64,000 bases of DNA, taken from Streptomyces sp. NRRL F-6676. Its GTDB lineage: Bacteria > Actinomycetota > Actinomycetes > Streptomycetales > Streptomycetaceae. Where the stretch lies: NCBI RefSeq assembly GCF_000725625.1, contig NZ_KL647084.1, positions 46,745 through 110,744 on the forward strand. Direction: 5' to 3'. Of the stretch, positions 17,567 through 26,469 are shown piece after piece (positions within the stretch are counted from its first letter, which is position 1; each line of letters begins with the position of its first letter). The translations under genes were made by a program, and so were the position numbers. The notes beneath the pieces are model-generated. The model saw only the letters and a program-made list of their open reading frames with translations, had not been told where the DNA came from and did not search any database.

Positions 17567-19105
17567 TCAGTCGCCCGTGGGCACCGCGTCCCCGGCGCAG
17601 GCGCCCCCGGCCGGTTCGGCCGCGGCGCCCTTGCCGCGCCCGGCGGGCCTGGCGTGGACGTACAGCTGCCGGCGGTCGCCGACGTCCACGCGCTGCGGCA
17701 GCGGCAACTCGTAGTGGACGGGCCGCTGATGGTCGGCGAACTGGCGGCGCGGGTTGTAGACGCTGTTGAACTTCCACAGCATCCGGGCGAAGTTCGTCTG
17801 CCCGTGGGCGAGGTTGCGGCCCAGGATCCGCGCGGCACCGAACGCCGTGCGCAGCCCGAGGTGCTTGCGGTTGATGACGCCCTGGGTGCGGACCAGCTCC
17901 CGGTAGAAGACGTCCAGCGGCAGCTTCGTCGGGACGACCGCGTGCTGGATGTCGAAGAGCCGGTAGTCCCGGGTGGTCAGCCGCCGCGCCTCGGTGTGCC
18001 AGATCTCCGTGCCCGGGTACGGCGTCATCACCGTCAGGTGCACGATCTCCGGCACGGACAGGGCGAACTCCCGTACGAGACGGAACTGCTCCTCGTCCCA
18101 GGCGGGGTCCACGATCAGGTTGATCGCCACGCTGATGCCCAGCTTCCGGGCGACCTCCAGGGCCCGGAAGTTCTCGTCCGGACTCACCCGTTTGCGGTAC
18201 AGGTCCAGGCCCTCGGCGTCGATCGCCTCCATGCCGAGGAACATGTAGCGCAGGCCCAGCCGGGTCCAGCGCTCGAACACCTCGGTGTTGCGCAGCAGTA
18301 CGTCGCTGCGGGTCTCCAGGTAGTACTGCTTGCGGACGCCGCGCCGCTCCACCTCCGCGGCGATCGCGTTGCCGTGCTCCGGCCGGATGAAGGCCACGTC
18401 GTCCACGATGAAGACGTTGGGTTCGCGGATGCTCGCCAGCTCCGCGGCGGCGGCCTCGGGGGAGGCCTTGCGGTAGCTGCGGCCGTAGAACGTCCAGGCG
18501 GAGCAGAACGAACAGTCCCAGGGGCAGCCGCGGGTGAACTCGATGGACGCGCACGGATCGAGTTCGCCGATGAAGTACCGCCCCCGCCGGCGCATCAGGT
18601 CCCGGGCCGGGCGCGGGCTGTCGATGCTGTGCAGCATCGAGGGCGCCGGGCCGCGCCCGTCGGCGGTGACGAGGCCGGGGACGCCCTCGACACCGCCGTC
18701 GCGCACCGCCTCCAGGAGCGGGGCCATCGCCGGTTCGCCCTCGCCCCGGACGACGGCGTCGAGCGCGCCCCCGGCCTGTTCGAGGACCTCCTCGGCGACG
18801 AACGAGACGCTGTGCCCGCCGAAGAACACGAAGCAGCCGGGCAGCACCCGTTTGATCGCGCGTGCCAGGTCGATGGCCTCGGGAATGTTGGCGAGGTAGT
18901 TGAGCGAGAAGCCGACGACGTCCGGCCGGAACCGGAACACCTCCCGGCGCAGGTCCGCCTCGCGCAGCACCTGAAGGTCCACCACACGGACCTCGTGGCC
19001 GGCCTCGCGCGCCGCCGCGGCGACGCGTTCCAGCCCCAGCGGTTCCAGCCTGAGGAAGATCTCGGAGTACATGAGGGCACTGGGATGGACGAGCAGCAGA
19101 CGCAT
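17567..19105 (-). CDS. hpnR: B12-binding radical SAM enzyme, probable hopanoid C-3 methylase
   Basis: 512 aa from the ATG at 19105, with AGGTGA 5 nt upstream. The N-terminus ([26 protein letters not shown]) and the cobalamin-binding-type domain with [12 protein letters not shown] and [11 protein letters not shown] match HpnR proteins. The radical SAM motif is CPWDCSFC (Cys194, Cys198, Cys201). HpnR methylates hopanoids at C-3 using SAM. No hopanoid synthesis gene (shc or hpn cluster) is in the window. A related class-B radical SAM methylase with another lipid substrate remains possible. The C-terminal 40 residues are Arg/Ala-rich and probably disordered. Confidence 0.75.
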   Translation of the reverse strand: MRLLLVHPSALMYSEIFLRLEPLGLERVAAAAREAGHEVRVVDLQVLREADLRREVFRFRPDVVGFSLNYLANIPEAIDLARAIKRVLPGCFVFFGGHSVSFVAEEVLEQAGGALDAVVRGEGEPAMAPLLEAVRDGGVEGVPGLVTADGRGPAPSMLHSIDSPRPARDLMRRRGRYFIGELDPCASIEFTRGCPWDCSFCSAWTFYGRSYRKASPEAAAAELASIREPNVFIVDDVAFIRPEHGNAIAAEVERRGVRKQYYLETRSDVLLRNTEVFERWTRLGLRYMFLGMEAIDAEGLDLYRKRVSPDENFRALEVARKLGISVAINLIVDPAWDEEQFRLVREFALSVPEIVHLTVMTPYPGTEIWHTEARRLTTRDYRLFDIQHAVVPTKLPLDVFYRELVRTQGVINRKHLGLRTAFGAARILGRNLAHGQTNFARMLWKFNSVYNPRRQFADHQRPVHYELPLPQRVDVGDRRQLYVHARPAGRGKGAAAEPAGGACAGDAVPTGD

Positions 19106-19275
19106 GAATTCACCTCGGGCCGCATGGTGTGAAGCAGGGGGTAACCGGTCCCGGCCCCCGGGAAACAGCGACTCGGCCGTACGGCGCAGCGGAGGGGCGC
19201 GACCTTTGCATACGGCAAACGATGTGGGGCACCCGCTGCTCCAGTCCCGTCTCCCGCCGACAGTACGAGGCCCAG

Positions 19276-20904
19276 ATGACAACGCTGACCAGCTCCGCGC
19301 GACCGGAGGAGGACGACGCCCCCGCGGTGTCCTTCGCCGGTGCCGAGGACCCGAGTCTGTGCTCCGAGCGGATCGACGCCCTTGTCGGACGGGTCCACGC
19401 GACGCCGCCCGGGCCCGCGCGCCGGGCGGCGCGGGAGGACGCCATCAGCCTGCTCGTGCCCTTCGCGCGCCGGGTCGCCGCCAAGTACCGCAACGTCACC
19501 ACCGAGGACCCGGACGATCTGGTCCAGATCGCCTGCCTGGGGCTGGTCAAGGCCGTGGACGGCTACGACCCCGGCCGCGGCCACGCCTTCCTCGCCTACG
19601 CCCTGCCGACCGTCACCGGCGAGATCAAACGCCACCTCCGCGACCGGAGCGGACTGCTGCGGCTGCCGCGCCCCGTGCAGGAGGCCCGCAACCGGGTGGG
19701 CCACGCCCGGCGCGAGCTGGAGCAGCGGTTCGGCGGGCGGACCCCGACGACCGAGGAGATCGCGCGCGTCAGCGGGCTGACCACCGAGGCGGTCACCGAG
19801 GCGCTGCGCTCGGAGACGGCGTGCCGGCTGCGCTCGCTCGACGCCCCGGAACGCGGCGAGGACGCCGGCGGGCGGGCCGTCTCGGACGCCGTCGGCGACC
19901 ACGACCCGGCGCTCGACCTGGTCGTGGACCGGCTCACCCTGGTGAGCGCCGTGCACTGCCTGCCGGAGCGCGAGCGCCGCATTCTCTACCTCCGGTTCTT
20001 CCACGACCAGACCCAGCAGCAGATCGCCACGGCCGTCGGGGTGTCCCAGATGCAGGTCTCCCGGCTCCTCACCCGCTGCCTGGCCCGGCTGCGCGAGCGG
20101 CTCACGGCCCCGGAACCGGCGACGGAGACCGCACCGGCCCACCCACCGGCCCGTCCACAGGCCCCGGCGCCGGGCCTCCGGCCCGACCCACCCGTCGTTC
20201 CCGTCCCCCCTCTGGAGAAGGAGCAGCATGCGTGCCCTGACCGTACGACCCGGCCACGCCGTCACCCCGAGCCCGCAGGAGATCGACGAGCCGGCCCCGG
20301 CCGCCGGCGAACTCCTCGTCCGCGGGCTCGCGCTGGGCGTGTGCGGCACCGACCGGGAGATCGCCCGCGGGGAGTACGGACAGGCGCCCGAGGGCCGGGA
20401 CCGGCTGGTCCTCGGCCACGAGTCGCTGGGCCGGGTGGAACACGCCCCGGACGGCAGCGGGTTCGGCGCCGGCGACCTGGTCGCGGGCGTGGTGCGCCGC
20501 CCCGACCCCGAGCCCTGCGGCGCCTGCGCGCACGGCGAGTTCGACATGTGCCGCAACGGCCGCTACGAGGAGCGCGGCATCAAGGGCCGCGACGGCTACG
20601 GCTCCGAACTGTGGTCCGTGGAGGCGGACTACGCCGTCCGCATCGACCCCGGCCTCGGTCTCGCGGGCGTCCTGATGGAGCCGACCAGCGTGGTGGCCAA
20701 GGCCTGGGAACAGATCGAACGGGTGGGCGCCCGCGCGTGGTTCGAGCCGCGCCGGGCGCTGGTCACCGGCGCGGGCCCGATCGGCCTGCTCGCGGCCCTG
20801 CTGGGACGGCAGCGCGGCCTGGACGTGCACGTGCTCGACCGGGTCGCCGACGGGGCGAAGCCGGAGGCGGTGCGGGCCCTGGGGGCGACGTACCACGCCG
20901 GTGA
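19276..20904 (+). CDS. SigB/SigF/SigG-family RNA polymerase sigma factor (ORF overruns the next gene)
   Basis: Read from the ATG at 19276 (GAGG 5 nt upstream), the first 280 residues are a complete group-3 sigma factor: region 2 with DLVQIACLGLVKAVDGYDP, region 3, and region 4 with LPERERRILYLRFFHDQT and QQQIATAVGVSQMQVSRLL. Such factors direct stress and development regulons in Streptomyces. Oddly, no stop follows. The frame passes through a Pro/Ala-rich linker, across the start of the glucose dehydrogenase gene, and ends at 20904 after 542 codons. The last 225 residues look like a shadow of that gene. A shift by one frame would stop at 20240, near the normal length. The true C-terminus is uncertain. 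Confidence 0.8.
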   Translation: MTTLTSSARPEEDDAPAVSFAGAEDPSLCSERIDALVGRVHATPPGPARRAAREDAISLLVPFARRVAAKYRNVTTEDPDDLVQIACLGLVKAVDGYDPGRGHAFLAYALPTVTGEIKRHLRDRSGLLRLPRPVQEARNRVGHARRELEQRFGGRTPTTEEIARVSGLTTEAVTEALRSETACRLRSLDAPERGEDAGGRAVSDAVGDHDPALDLVVDRLTLVSAVHCLPERERRILYLRFFHDQTQQQIATAVGVSQMQVSRLLTRCLARLRERLTAPEPATETAPAHPPARPQAPAPGLRPDPPVVPVPPLEKEQHACPDRTTRPRRHPEPAGDRRAGPGRRRTPRPRARAGRVRHRPGDRPRGVRTGARGPGPAGPRPRVAGPGGTRPGRQRVRRRRPGRGRGAPPRPRALRRLRARRVRHVPQRPLRGARHQGPRRLRLRTVVRGGGLRRPHRPRPRSRGRPDGADQRGGQGLGTDRTGGRPRVVRAAPGAGHRRGPDRPARGPAGTAARPGRARARPGRRRGEAGGGAGPGGDVPRR

Positions 20905-21292
20905 CGCGACCGACGTGATCTCCGCGCTGCGACCGGACGTGGTCGTCGAGGCCACCGGCGCCGGTCCCGTGGTGTTCGACTGCATGAGCGGCACGGCGGC
21001 GTACGGGATCGTCTGCCTCACCGGCGTCTCGCCCGTCGGGCGCCGGCTGACGGTGGACGCGGGCCAGGTGAACCGGGAGATCGTCCTGGAGAACGACGCC
21101 GTGGTCGGCTCCGTCAACGCCAACCTCCGCCACTACCGGCAGGCCGCCGACGCCCTGGCCGAGGCGGACGTCGACTGGCTGCACCGTCTGATCACCCGCA
21201 AGGTGCCGCTGGAGCGGGCGGGCGAGGCGTTCGAGCAGCGGCCGGACGACGACATCAAGACGGTGATCATGCTGGATCCCGACGCGGCCTGA
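20228..21292 (+). CDS. Glucose 1-dehydrogenase-like zinc alcohol dehydrogenase (MDR family)
   Basis: 354 aa. The ATG follows GGAGAAGGAG. The catalytic zinc pattern GVCGTD (Cys39) and GHES (His64-Glu65) is present. A shortened structural-zinc loop (CGACAHGEFDMC) has a His where the third Cys is usual. The Rossmann motif is VTGAGPIGLLAALLG. The C-terminal half fits the glucose dehydrogenase C domain (VVGSVNANLRHY). The family oxidises aldoses such as glucose to lactones with NAD(P). Its start lies inside the unbroken frame of the sigma factor gene, so coupling to that gene is possible. Substrate is inferred from family only. Confidence 0.82.
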   Translation: MRALTVRPGHAVTPSPQEIDEPAPAAGELLVRGLALGVCGTDREIARGEYGQAPEGRDRLVLGHESLGRVEHAPDGSGFGAGDLVAGVVRRPDPEPCGACAHGEFDMCRNGRYEERGIKGRDGYGSELWSVEADYAVRIDPGLGLAGVLMEPTSVVAKAWEQIERVGARAWFEPRRALVTGAGPIGLLAALLGRQRGLDVHVLDRVADGAKPEAVRALGATYHAGDATDVISALRPDVVVEATGAGPVVFDCMSGTAAYGIVCLTGVSPVGRRLTVDAGQVNREIVLENDAVVGSVNANLRHYRQAADALAEADVDWLHRLITRKVPLERAGEAFEQRPDDDIKTVIMLDPDAA

Positions 21293-21312
21293 CGTACGGC
21301 CGCCGGCCCGTA

Positions 21313-21391
21313 CCAGGGACGTACGACCGGCGGTCGGGGGCAGGGACGTGCGGTCGGCGGTCAGCGGCAGGGACGTGCGGTCGGCGGTCAG
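21313..21391. repeat. 27-bp direct repeats between convergent genes
   Basis: Two near-perfect copies of a 27-bp unit (GGCAGGGACGTGCGGTCGG, continuing CGGTCAG) lie at 21339-21364 and 21366-21391. A degenerate third copy starts near 21313. The last copy covers the stop codon of the DUF4396 gene. They may be slippage products in a non-coding gap. Confidence 0.75.
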
Positions 21392-21861
21392 TGGTAGGCG
21401 TGCATGACCGCGTGGCCCTTGCCGCGGCCGATCATCCACCGGTTGACGGGCGTGGTGACGACGAACGCCAGGGCGAGCGAGAACGCCAGCGAGCCCCAGA
21501 ACAGGAGGTCGGACAGCCCGGCGGTCATGGCGCCGGGCACGCCGACCATGACGGTGTTGTCGATCAGCTCCATCACGGCGATGGAAACGGTGTCCGAGGC
21601 CAGCGCCACCTTCGCCGCCTGCCGCAGCGGCACTCCCGCGCGCAGCACGCTCCGCATGGTCAGCGCGTAGCCGAAGACGAAGGCGAGGGCGACGGACAGC
21701 ACGACCGTCGCCGCGTTGTGCAGGCCCGCCGCGGTGCCGATCACCATGCCGACGATCTCGCCGAGCGCACAGCCGGTCAGACAGTGCAGCGTCGCCTGCG
21801 CCGCCATGGCCCAGCTCGCGCGGGTGCCGGCGTGGTGTGCGTGGTCGTGGTCGTGGTCCAT
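21388..21861 (-). CDS. DUF4396 membrane protein with His-rich N-terminus
   Basis: 157 aa. The N-terminus MDHDHDHAHHAG is a likely metal-binding stretch. It is followed by four membrane helices with LTGCALGEIVGMVIG and LIDNTVMVGVPGAM, which fit DUF4396. The biochemical function is not established. A perfect palindrome of CsoR type lies 47-69 bp upstream, so copper control is plausible. Together with the His-rich tail this suggests copper handling, for example export or storage. This is inference. No other copper gene is adjacent. Confidence 0.78.
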   Translation of the reverse strand: MDHDHDHAHHAGTRASWAMAAQATLHCLTGCALGEIVGMVIGTAAGLHNAATVVLSVALAFVFGYALTMRSVLRAGVPLRQAAKVALASDTVSIAVMELIDNTVMVGVPGAMTAGLSDLLFWGSLAFSLALAFVVTTPVNRWMIGRGKGHAVMHAYH

Positions 21862-21907
21862 GACCGTCCCCCTTCGGTAGCGGTTGCTGCTTGCGTGGGG
21901 TGACAAC

Positions 21908-21930
21908 GGTATACCCCCAGGGGGTATACC
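21908..21930. promoter_or_regulatory. CsoR-like copper operator
   Basis: A perfect 23-nt palindrome has arms GGTATACCCCC and GGGGGTATACC around a central A. The TATACCCCC / GGGGGTATA form matches known CsoR copper-repressor operators. A further half-site GGGGGTATTCC lies at 21936-21946. It sits upstream of the DUF4396 gene and just past the 3' end of the phosphatase gene. No csoR is in the window. Confidence 0.75.
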
Positions 21931-21958
21931 TGTGCGGGGGTATTCCTGTGTGGTCCCG

Positions 21959-23803
21959 TCACTCCTCGCGGAAGCCCCGCGTCGGGTCCTGCACGTGCGG
22001 GTGCTCCTGGACCGAGCCGGGGGCCGCCCGGTCGGGTGCGGCGGGGCTGTACGGCGCCTGGGGCGGCGGCGGTGGCCGCAGGTCGCCCGCCGTCCCGGCG
22101 CCGGCCTCGGGCAGCCGCAGTGCGAGCAGGGCCGCGTCGTCACCGCTCGGGGCGATCCGTTCGAGGAGCGCGTCGCAGAAGTCGTCCACCGTGTTCCCCG
22201 CGGGCCGCCGTGCCAGCACGCCGGCGTGGTGGCGCAGGGTCGCCATCCCCAGGTCGATCGGGCGGTTGCGGCTCTCCACCAGGCCGTCGGTGTACAGCAG
22301 CAGGGTGCTCTCCGGCGGCAGCTCCTCACCGGCGTCCGGCCAGCTCAGGCCCAGGTGCAGGGTGGCGCTCATGCCGATCAGCGGGCCGTGCCCGCCCTCG
22401 AGGAAGCGCGTGGTGCCCTCGCGGGTGATCAGCAACGGGGGCGGATGGCCCGCGTTGACCCAGTGCAGCCGCCAGGGCCCGCCCTCGGGACCCTCGACCC
22501 GGGCGAAGACCACCGTGGCCATCGGCGCGTCACTCGTGTTGGTGACCGCCTCGTCCAGCCGCCGCATGATCAGACTCGGCGGCTCGCAGTGGTCCCAGGC
22601 CAGCGCCCGCAGCATGTTGCGGACCTCGGCCATGTGGGCGGCGGCCTTCAGGTCGTGCCCGACGACGTCCCCGATGACCAGGGCCATCACGCCGTCCCCG
22701 AGCAGGAAGGCGTCGTACCAGTCCCCGCCGATCTCCATGGCCCGCTGGGCCGGGCGGTAGCGCGCGGCCATCCGCAGGTGGTTCACCTGGGGGAGTGGTG
22801 CGAGCAGTTGGCGCTGCATGGTCTCGGCGACGTTGCGCTGTTCGTAGTAGAGCCGGGCGTTGTCCATCACCAGGGCCACCCGTCGGCCGATGTCGGCCAG
22901 TACGGCGGCCTCGGCGTCGGTGTGCGGGGTGCCGGTGCGGGCGACGGTGAGCAGGCCGTACGGCCGCTGCCGGGTGCGCAGCGGCACCACGACCGCGTGT
23001 TCACCGCCGAGCCGTTCGAACAGCGGCCCGTGGGTGGCGGCGAGGGGCGCGTCCGGGGAGTCGCGCAGCCCGGCGGCGGTCAGCCGGGTGGGGTGGTCGC
23101 CGTTCAGCGCCCGGGCCACCGCCAGCCGGGGCTTCTCCGGCAGCGGGGGCAGGGGGCCCTTCAGCCGGCCGGTACGGCGGTGGTGCGTGCTGCGCACGGC
23201 GACCCGCTCCAGGGTGGTGGAGTGCTCGGAGCACACGTCGACCGCGGCCCATTCGCCCATCTCGGGGACGAGCAGCCGCAGCAGCCGCCGCATGCTGCCC
23301 GAGGTGCTCACGCCCGCCATCAGCACCGAGGAGATGTCGGCGACCAGGTGCAGCCGGGCGGTGAGCGCCTCCAGCGCGGCGGTGTGCGCGGCCGCCTGCT
23401 CGGTGGCGCTGCGGTGCAGGCTGAAGTCGTGGAAGACGAGCACCACCCCGGCCCGGCGGCCGTTCAGCCACAGCGGGGTGGTGGCCCAGATGATCGGCAC
23501 GGGGGTGCCGTCGGCGCGCAGGAAGTACTCCTCGCTGCCCTCCTCGGCCGACTGCGAGCCGCGCAGCGGATCGGTCATCGTGCACTGTTCGCGCGGGACC
23601 GGGCCGCCGTCGGCCTGGCGGTGCAGCAGGTCGTGCGCATCCCGGCCGACCATCTCCGCCGCGGTGCGGCCGAGCAGTTCCTCGGCCCAGGGATTGGCGG
23701 AGGTGATCCGTCCGCCCGGGTCCATCGTGATCACTCCGGCGCCCAGGTCGTGCAGCACGGCCCTCGGGAAGTCCGCGTCCGGAGTACGGCCGGCGCCGCT
23801 CAC
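21959..23803 (-). CDS. PAS-GAF-PP2C (SpoIIE) serine phosphatase
   Basis: 614 aa. Residues 10-130 are a PAS domain (VLHDLGAGVITMDPGGRI, with FHDFS at its end). About 150-325 is a GAF domain. About 345-575 is a SpoIIE/RsbU phosphatase domain with the metal motifs GGDWYDAF, DVVGHDLKAA, LLYTDGLVE and GDDAALLALR. Such proteins dephosphorylate anti-anti-sigma factors in partner-switching control of SigB-type sigma factors. A SigB-type sigma gene lies about 1 kb away, which makes a link attractive but unproven. No kinase or anti-sigma domain is present. The GTG start is preceded by a weak AAAGG / GAGG region. Confidence 0.88.
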   Translation of the reverse strand: MSGAGRTPDADFPRAVLHDLGAGVITMDPGGRITSANPWAEELLGRTAAEMVGRDAHDLLHRQADGGPVPREQCTMTDPLRGSQSAEEGSEEYFLRADGTPVPIIWATTPLWLNGRRAGVVLVFHDFSLHRSATEQAAAHTAALEALTARLHLVADISSVLMAGVSTSGSMRRLLRLLVPEMGEWAAVDVCSEHSTTLERVAVRSTHHRRTGRLKGPLPPLPEKPRLAVARALNGDHPTRLTAAGLRDSPDAPLAATHGPLFERLGGEHAVVVPLRTRQRPYGLLTVARTGTPHTDAEAAVLADIGRRVALVMDNARLYYEQRNVAETMQRQLLAPLPQVNHLRMAARYRPAQRAMEIGGDWYDAFLLGDGVMALVIGDVVGHDLKAAAHMAEVRNMLRALAWDHCEPPSLIMRRLDEAVTNTSDAPMATVVFARVEGPEGGPWRLHWVNAGHPPPLLITREGTTRFLEGGHGPLIGMSATLHLGLSWPDAGEELPPESTLLLYTDGLVESRNRPIDLGMATLRHHAGVLARRPAGNTVDDFCDALLERIAPSGDDAALLALRLPEAGAGTAGDLRPPPPPQAPYSPAAPDRAAPGSVQEHPHVQDPTRGFREE

Positions 23804-23932
23804 GGCCCCTCACCGCCTTTCCGTCCCTGTCCGAACCACCATCGGTTCCCCATGGGCCCAGTCTGAACCGTTTCGCGGCATCGGGCCGGGTCGGGAGGCG
23901 AGGAGGGGTACCCGGCCGGCGGCAGTGATTAC

Positions 23933-23960
23933 TCAGTCTTGGTTGAGCAGTCCAGACTGA
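23933..23960. promoter_or_regulatory. Inverted repeat upstream of the MFS gene
   Basis: TCAGTCT (23933-23939) and AGACTGA (23954-23960) form a 7-bp inverted repeat across a 14-bp spacer, ending 20 bp before the MFS start. The size and place suit a TetR- or MarR-type operator. The regulator is not identified. Confidence 0.45.
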
Positions 23961-23980
23961 TGAAATTAGCGTGGAGCATC

Positions 23981-25732
23981 ATGGGAGCAGGAGCGAAGGC
24001 AGGAACGGTGGGCCCCGGCTACAAGTGGATCGCCCTGTCCAACACCACACTCGGCGTACTGATCGCCACGATGGACGCCTCCATCGTGATCATCTCGCTG
24101 CCCGCCATCTTCCGGGGGATCGGTCTCGACCCGCTCGCCCCCGGCAACATCGGCTATCTGCTGTGGATGATCCTCGGCTATCTGCTGGTCTCGGCCGTCC
24201 TCGTGGTCGTCCTCGGCCGGCTCGGCGACATGTTCGGCCGGGTGCGCATCTACAACCTGGGCTTCCTCATCTTCGCCTGCGCCTCCGTCGCGCTCTCCCT
24301 CGACCCGTTCCGCGCGGGCGCCGGCGCGATGTGGCTGATCCTGTGGCGGATCGTGCAGGCCTTCGGCGGCTCCATGCTCACCGCCAATTCCGCGGCCATC
24401 CTCACCGACGCCTTCCCCTCCCGGCAGCGGGGCATGGCGCTCGGCATCAACCAGATCACCGCCCTCGCCGGACAGTTCCTCGGCCTGCTCGCCGGCGGCC
24501 TCCTCGCGGCCGTCGACTGGCGCGCGGTGTTCTGGGTGAGCGTCCCGGTGAGCATCACCGGCACCGTCTGGTCGTATCTGAGCCTGCGCGAGATCACCAC
24601 CGGCCGCCCCGGACGCGTCGACTGGCTCGGCAACGTCACGTTCGCGGCCGGTGCCGGCATCCTGCTCGCCGGCATCACCTACGGCATCCAGCCCTACGGC
24701 TCCGACGCGACCGGCTGGGGCAACCCCTGGGTCCTCGCCGGACTGTTCGGCGGGGTGTTCCTGCTGCTCGTCTTCTGCGTCGTCGAGAGCCGCGTCGCCG
24801 AACCCATGTTCGCGCTGTCCCTGTTCAGGGTGCGGGCGTTCGCCGCGGGCAACCTCGCCGCACTGCTCACCGCGATCGCCCGCGGCGGACTGCAATTCAT
24901 GCTCATCATCTGGCTACAGGGCATCTGGCTGCCGCTGCACGGCTACGAGTTCGAGGACACCCCGCTGTGGGCGGGCATCTTCATGCTGCCGCTGACCGTC
25001 GGCTTCCTGATCGCGGGCCCGGTCTCCGGCTTCCTCTCCGACCGGTTCGGCGCCCGGCTGTTCTCCACCACCGGACTGGTGCTGGTCGCCGCCTCCTTCC
25101 TCGGACTGCTCGCGCTCCCCGTCGACTTCGACTACCCGATCTTCGCCGCGCTGCTGCTGCTCAGCGGCATCGGCCAGGGCATGTTCTCCTCGCCCAACAC
25201 CTCCTCGATCATGGGCAGCGTCCCGCCGGAGTACCGGGGCGTGGCCTCCGGGATGCGCTCCACCTTCCAGAACTCGGGCACCGCCCTGTCCATCGGCGTG
25301 TTCTTCTCCCTGATGATCTCCGGGCTCGCCTCCTCCCTGCCCTCCGCGCTGAACAGCGGACTCCAGGCTCACGGCGTACCGGCCGGCACCGCCGAACAGG
25401 CCGCGTCACTCCCGCCGGTGAGCACCCTGTTCGCGACGTTCCTCGGCAACAACCCCATCGCCCATCTGCTCGCCGACGGCGACACGCTCGACCGGCTCAC
25501 CACCGCCCAGCGCGACGTCCTCACCGGTCACAGCTTCTTCCCGCAGCTGGTGTCGGGGCCGTTCCACCACGGGCTCACCATCGTGTTCGGCGTGGCCGCG
25601 GGCATGGCCCTGGTGGCCGCCGCCGCGTCCGCCCTGCGCGGCCGGCACCACCCGAGCCCGCGAGACGCGTCCCCCGTCACCGACGACCCCCTCACCGACG
25701 ACGGCCGGCGCCCCGCGCGCGAGCGCCCGTGA
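23981..25732 (+). CDS. MFS drug exporter, DHA2 (14-helix) type
   Basis: 583 aa from the ATG at 23981, supported by GGAG 5 nt upstream (the frame is open further 5'). It has 14 predicted helices and the DHA2 signatures: LGRLGDMFGRVRIY (motif A) and GSMLTANSAAILTDAFPSRQRGMALG in the motif C region. Such proteins export drugs or metabolites by proton antiport. No regulator gene is adjacent, but a palindrome lies just upstream of the start. The C-terminal 30 residues are polar and cytoplasmic. The substrate is unknown. Confidence 0.85.
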   Translation: MGAGAKAGTVGPGYKWIALSNTTLGVLIATMDASIVIISLPAIFRGIGLDPLAPGNIGYLLWMILGYLLVSAVLVVVLGRLGDMFGRVRIYNLGFLIFACASVALSLDPFRAGAGAMWLILWRIVQAFGGSMLTANSAAILTDAFPSRQRGMALGINQITALAGQFLGLLAGGLLAAVDWRAVFWVSVPVSITGTVWSYLSLREITTGRPGRVDWLGNVTFAAGAGILLAGITYGIQPYGSDATGWGNPWVLAGLFGGVFLLLVFCVVESRVAEPMFALSLFRVRAFAAGNLAALLTAIARGGLQFMLIIWLQGIWLPLHGYEFEDTPLWAGIFMLPLTVGFLIAGPVSGFLSDRFGARLFSTTGLVLVAASFLGLLALPVDFDYPIFAALLLLSGIGQGMFSSPNTSSIMGSVPPEYRGVASGMRSTFQNSGTALSIGVFFSLMISGLASSLPSALNSGLQAHGVPAGTAEQAASLPPVSTLFATFLGNNPIAHLLADGDTLDRLTTAQRDVLTGHSFFPQLVSGPFHHGLTIVFGVAAGMALVAAAASALRGRHHPSPRDASPVTDDPLTDDGRRPARERP

Positions 25733-25760
25733 CCCGTCGCCGGACCGAGGGCCGGTCCCC

Positions 25761-26339
25761 TCAGCCCTCCGCGCCGGCCGAGGCCGCCGCCGCGAACGTC
25801 ACCTCTTTCGTCCCGACCGTCTCCGCCCGGCGGCCCGGGCCGTTGTGGAAACCCCAGTAGAGGTTGGTGTGGGCGATGACCTGCTCGGGGGCCGGTGCCC
25901 CATGGGCCGTGAGGTCCTCCGTGGTGTGCGCGTCACCGACGAGCGTCACGTCGTACCCCCGGACGAAGGCGCCGTGGAGCGTGGAGCGGACGCACATGTC
26001 GGTCGCCGCGCCGGTCACCACGACCCGCCCCACACCGCGCCCCGCGAGCACCTCCTCCAGCTTCGTGTCCTCGAAGGAGTCCCCGTACTTCTTGTGCACC
26101 ACCGGCTCGCTCTCCCGGCGGACCAGCTCGGGCACGTACCGCCAGCCCTCGCTGCCCCGCACGAGGCCCTCGTCCGAGTGCTGCACCCACACCACGGGCA
26201 CGTCCTCGGCGCGGGCCCGGTCCACCAGGGCGGCGATGTTCGCGACGACACCGTCGCGGTCGTGAGCGCCCGCCATCACGTCGTTCTGCACGTCGATCAC
26301 GAGCAGCGCGGTGTGCGGCCGGCCGGACAAGGTCGTCAT
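25761..26339 (-). CDS. Isochorismatase-fold cysteine hydrolase
   Basis: 192 aa. The catalytic triad is visible: Asp16 in LLVIDVQND, Lys84 in VHKKYGDSF, and Cys116 in GAATDMCVRST, with the cis-peptide-type segment before it. The family includes nicotinamidases, isochorismatases and amide hydrolases. The sequence does not show the extra metal motif of a nicotinamidase, so the substrate stays open. It converges with the MFS gene on the left (28-bp gap) and follows another MFS gene in the same direction. Confidence 0.85.
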   Translation of the reverse strand: MTTLSGRPHTALLVIDVQNDVMAGAHDRDGVVANIAALVDRARAEDVPVVWVQHSDEGLVRGSEGWRYVPELVRRESEPVVHKKYGDSFEDTKLEEVLAGRGVGRVVVTGAATDMCVRSTLHGAFVRGYDVTLVGDAHTTEDLTAHGAPAPEQVIAHTNLYWGFHNGPGRRAETVGTKEVTFAAAASAGAEG

Positions 26340-26469
26340 GGAAGCCCCCAGTAGTGGTGTCGGTGGTCACGCCGGTGGACGTGCCGGTGGTCGCGGGGGC
26401 TGCCGACCCCCGCGCTCTTCCCTCGACACCCACACTAGGCCCGACCACTGACAACGCCTCGGGAAGCCG

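Noticed and set aside
21313..21391. Possible attachment site or integration scar
   Set aside because: The direct repeats are tandem and no tRNA, integrase or mobile gene is nearby.
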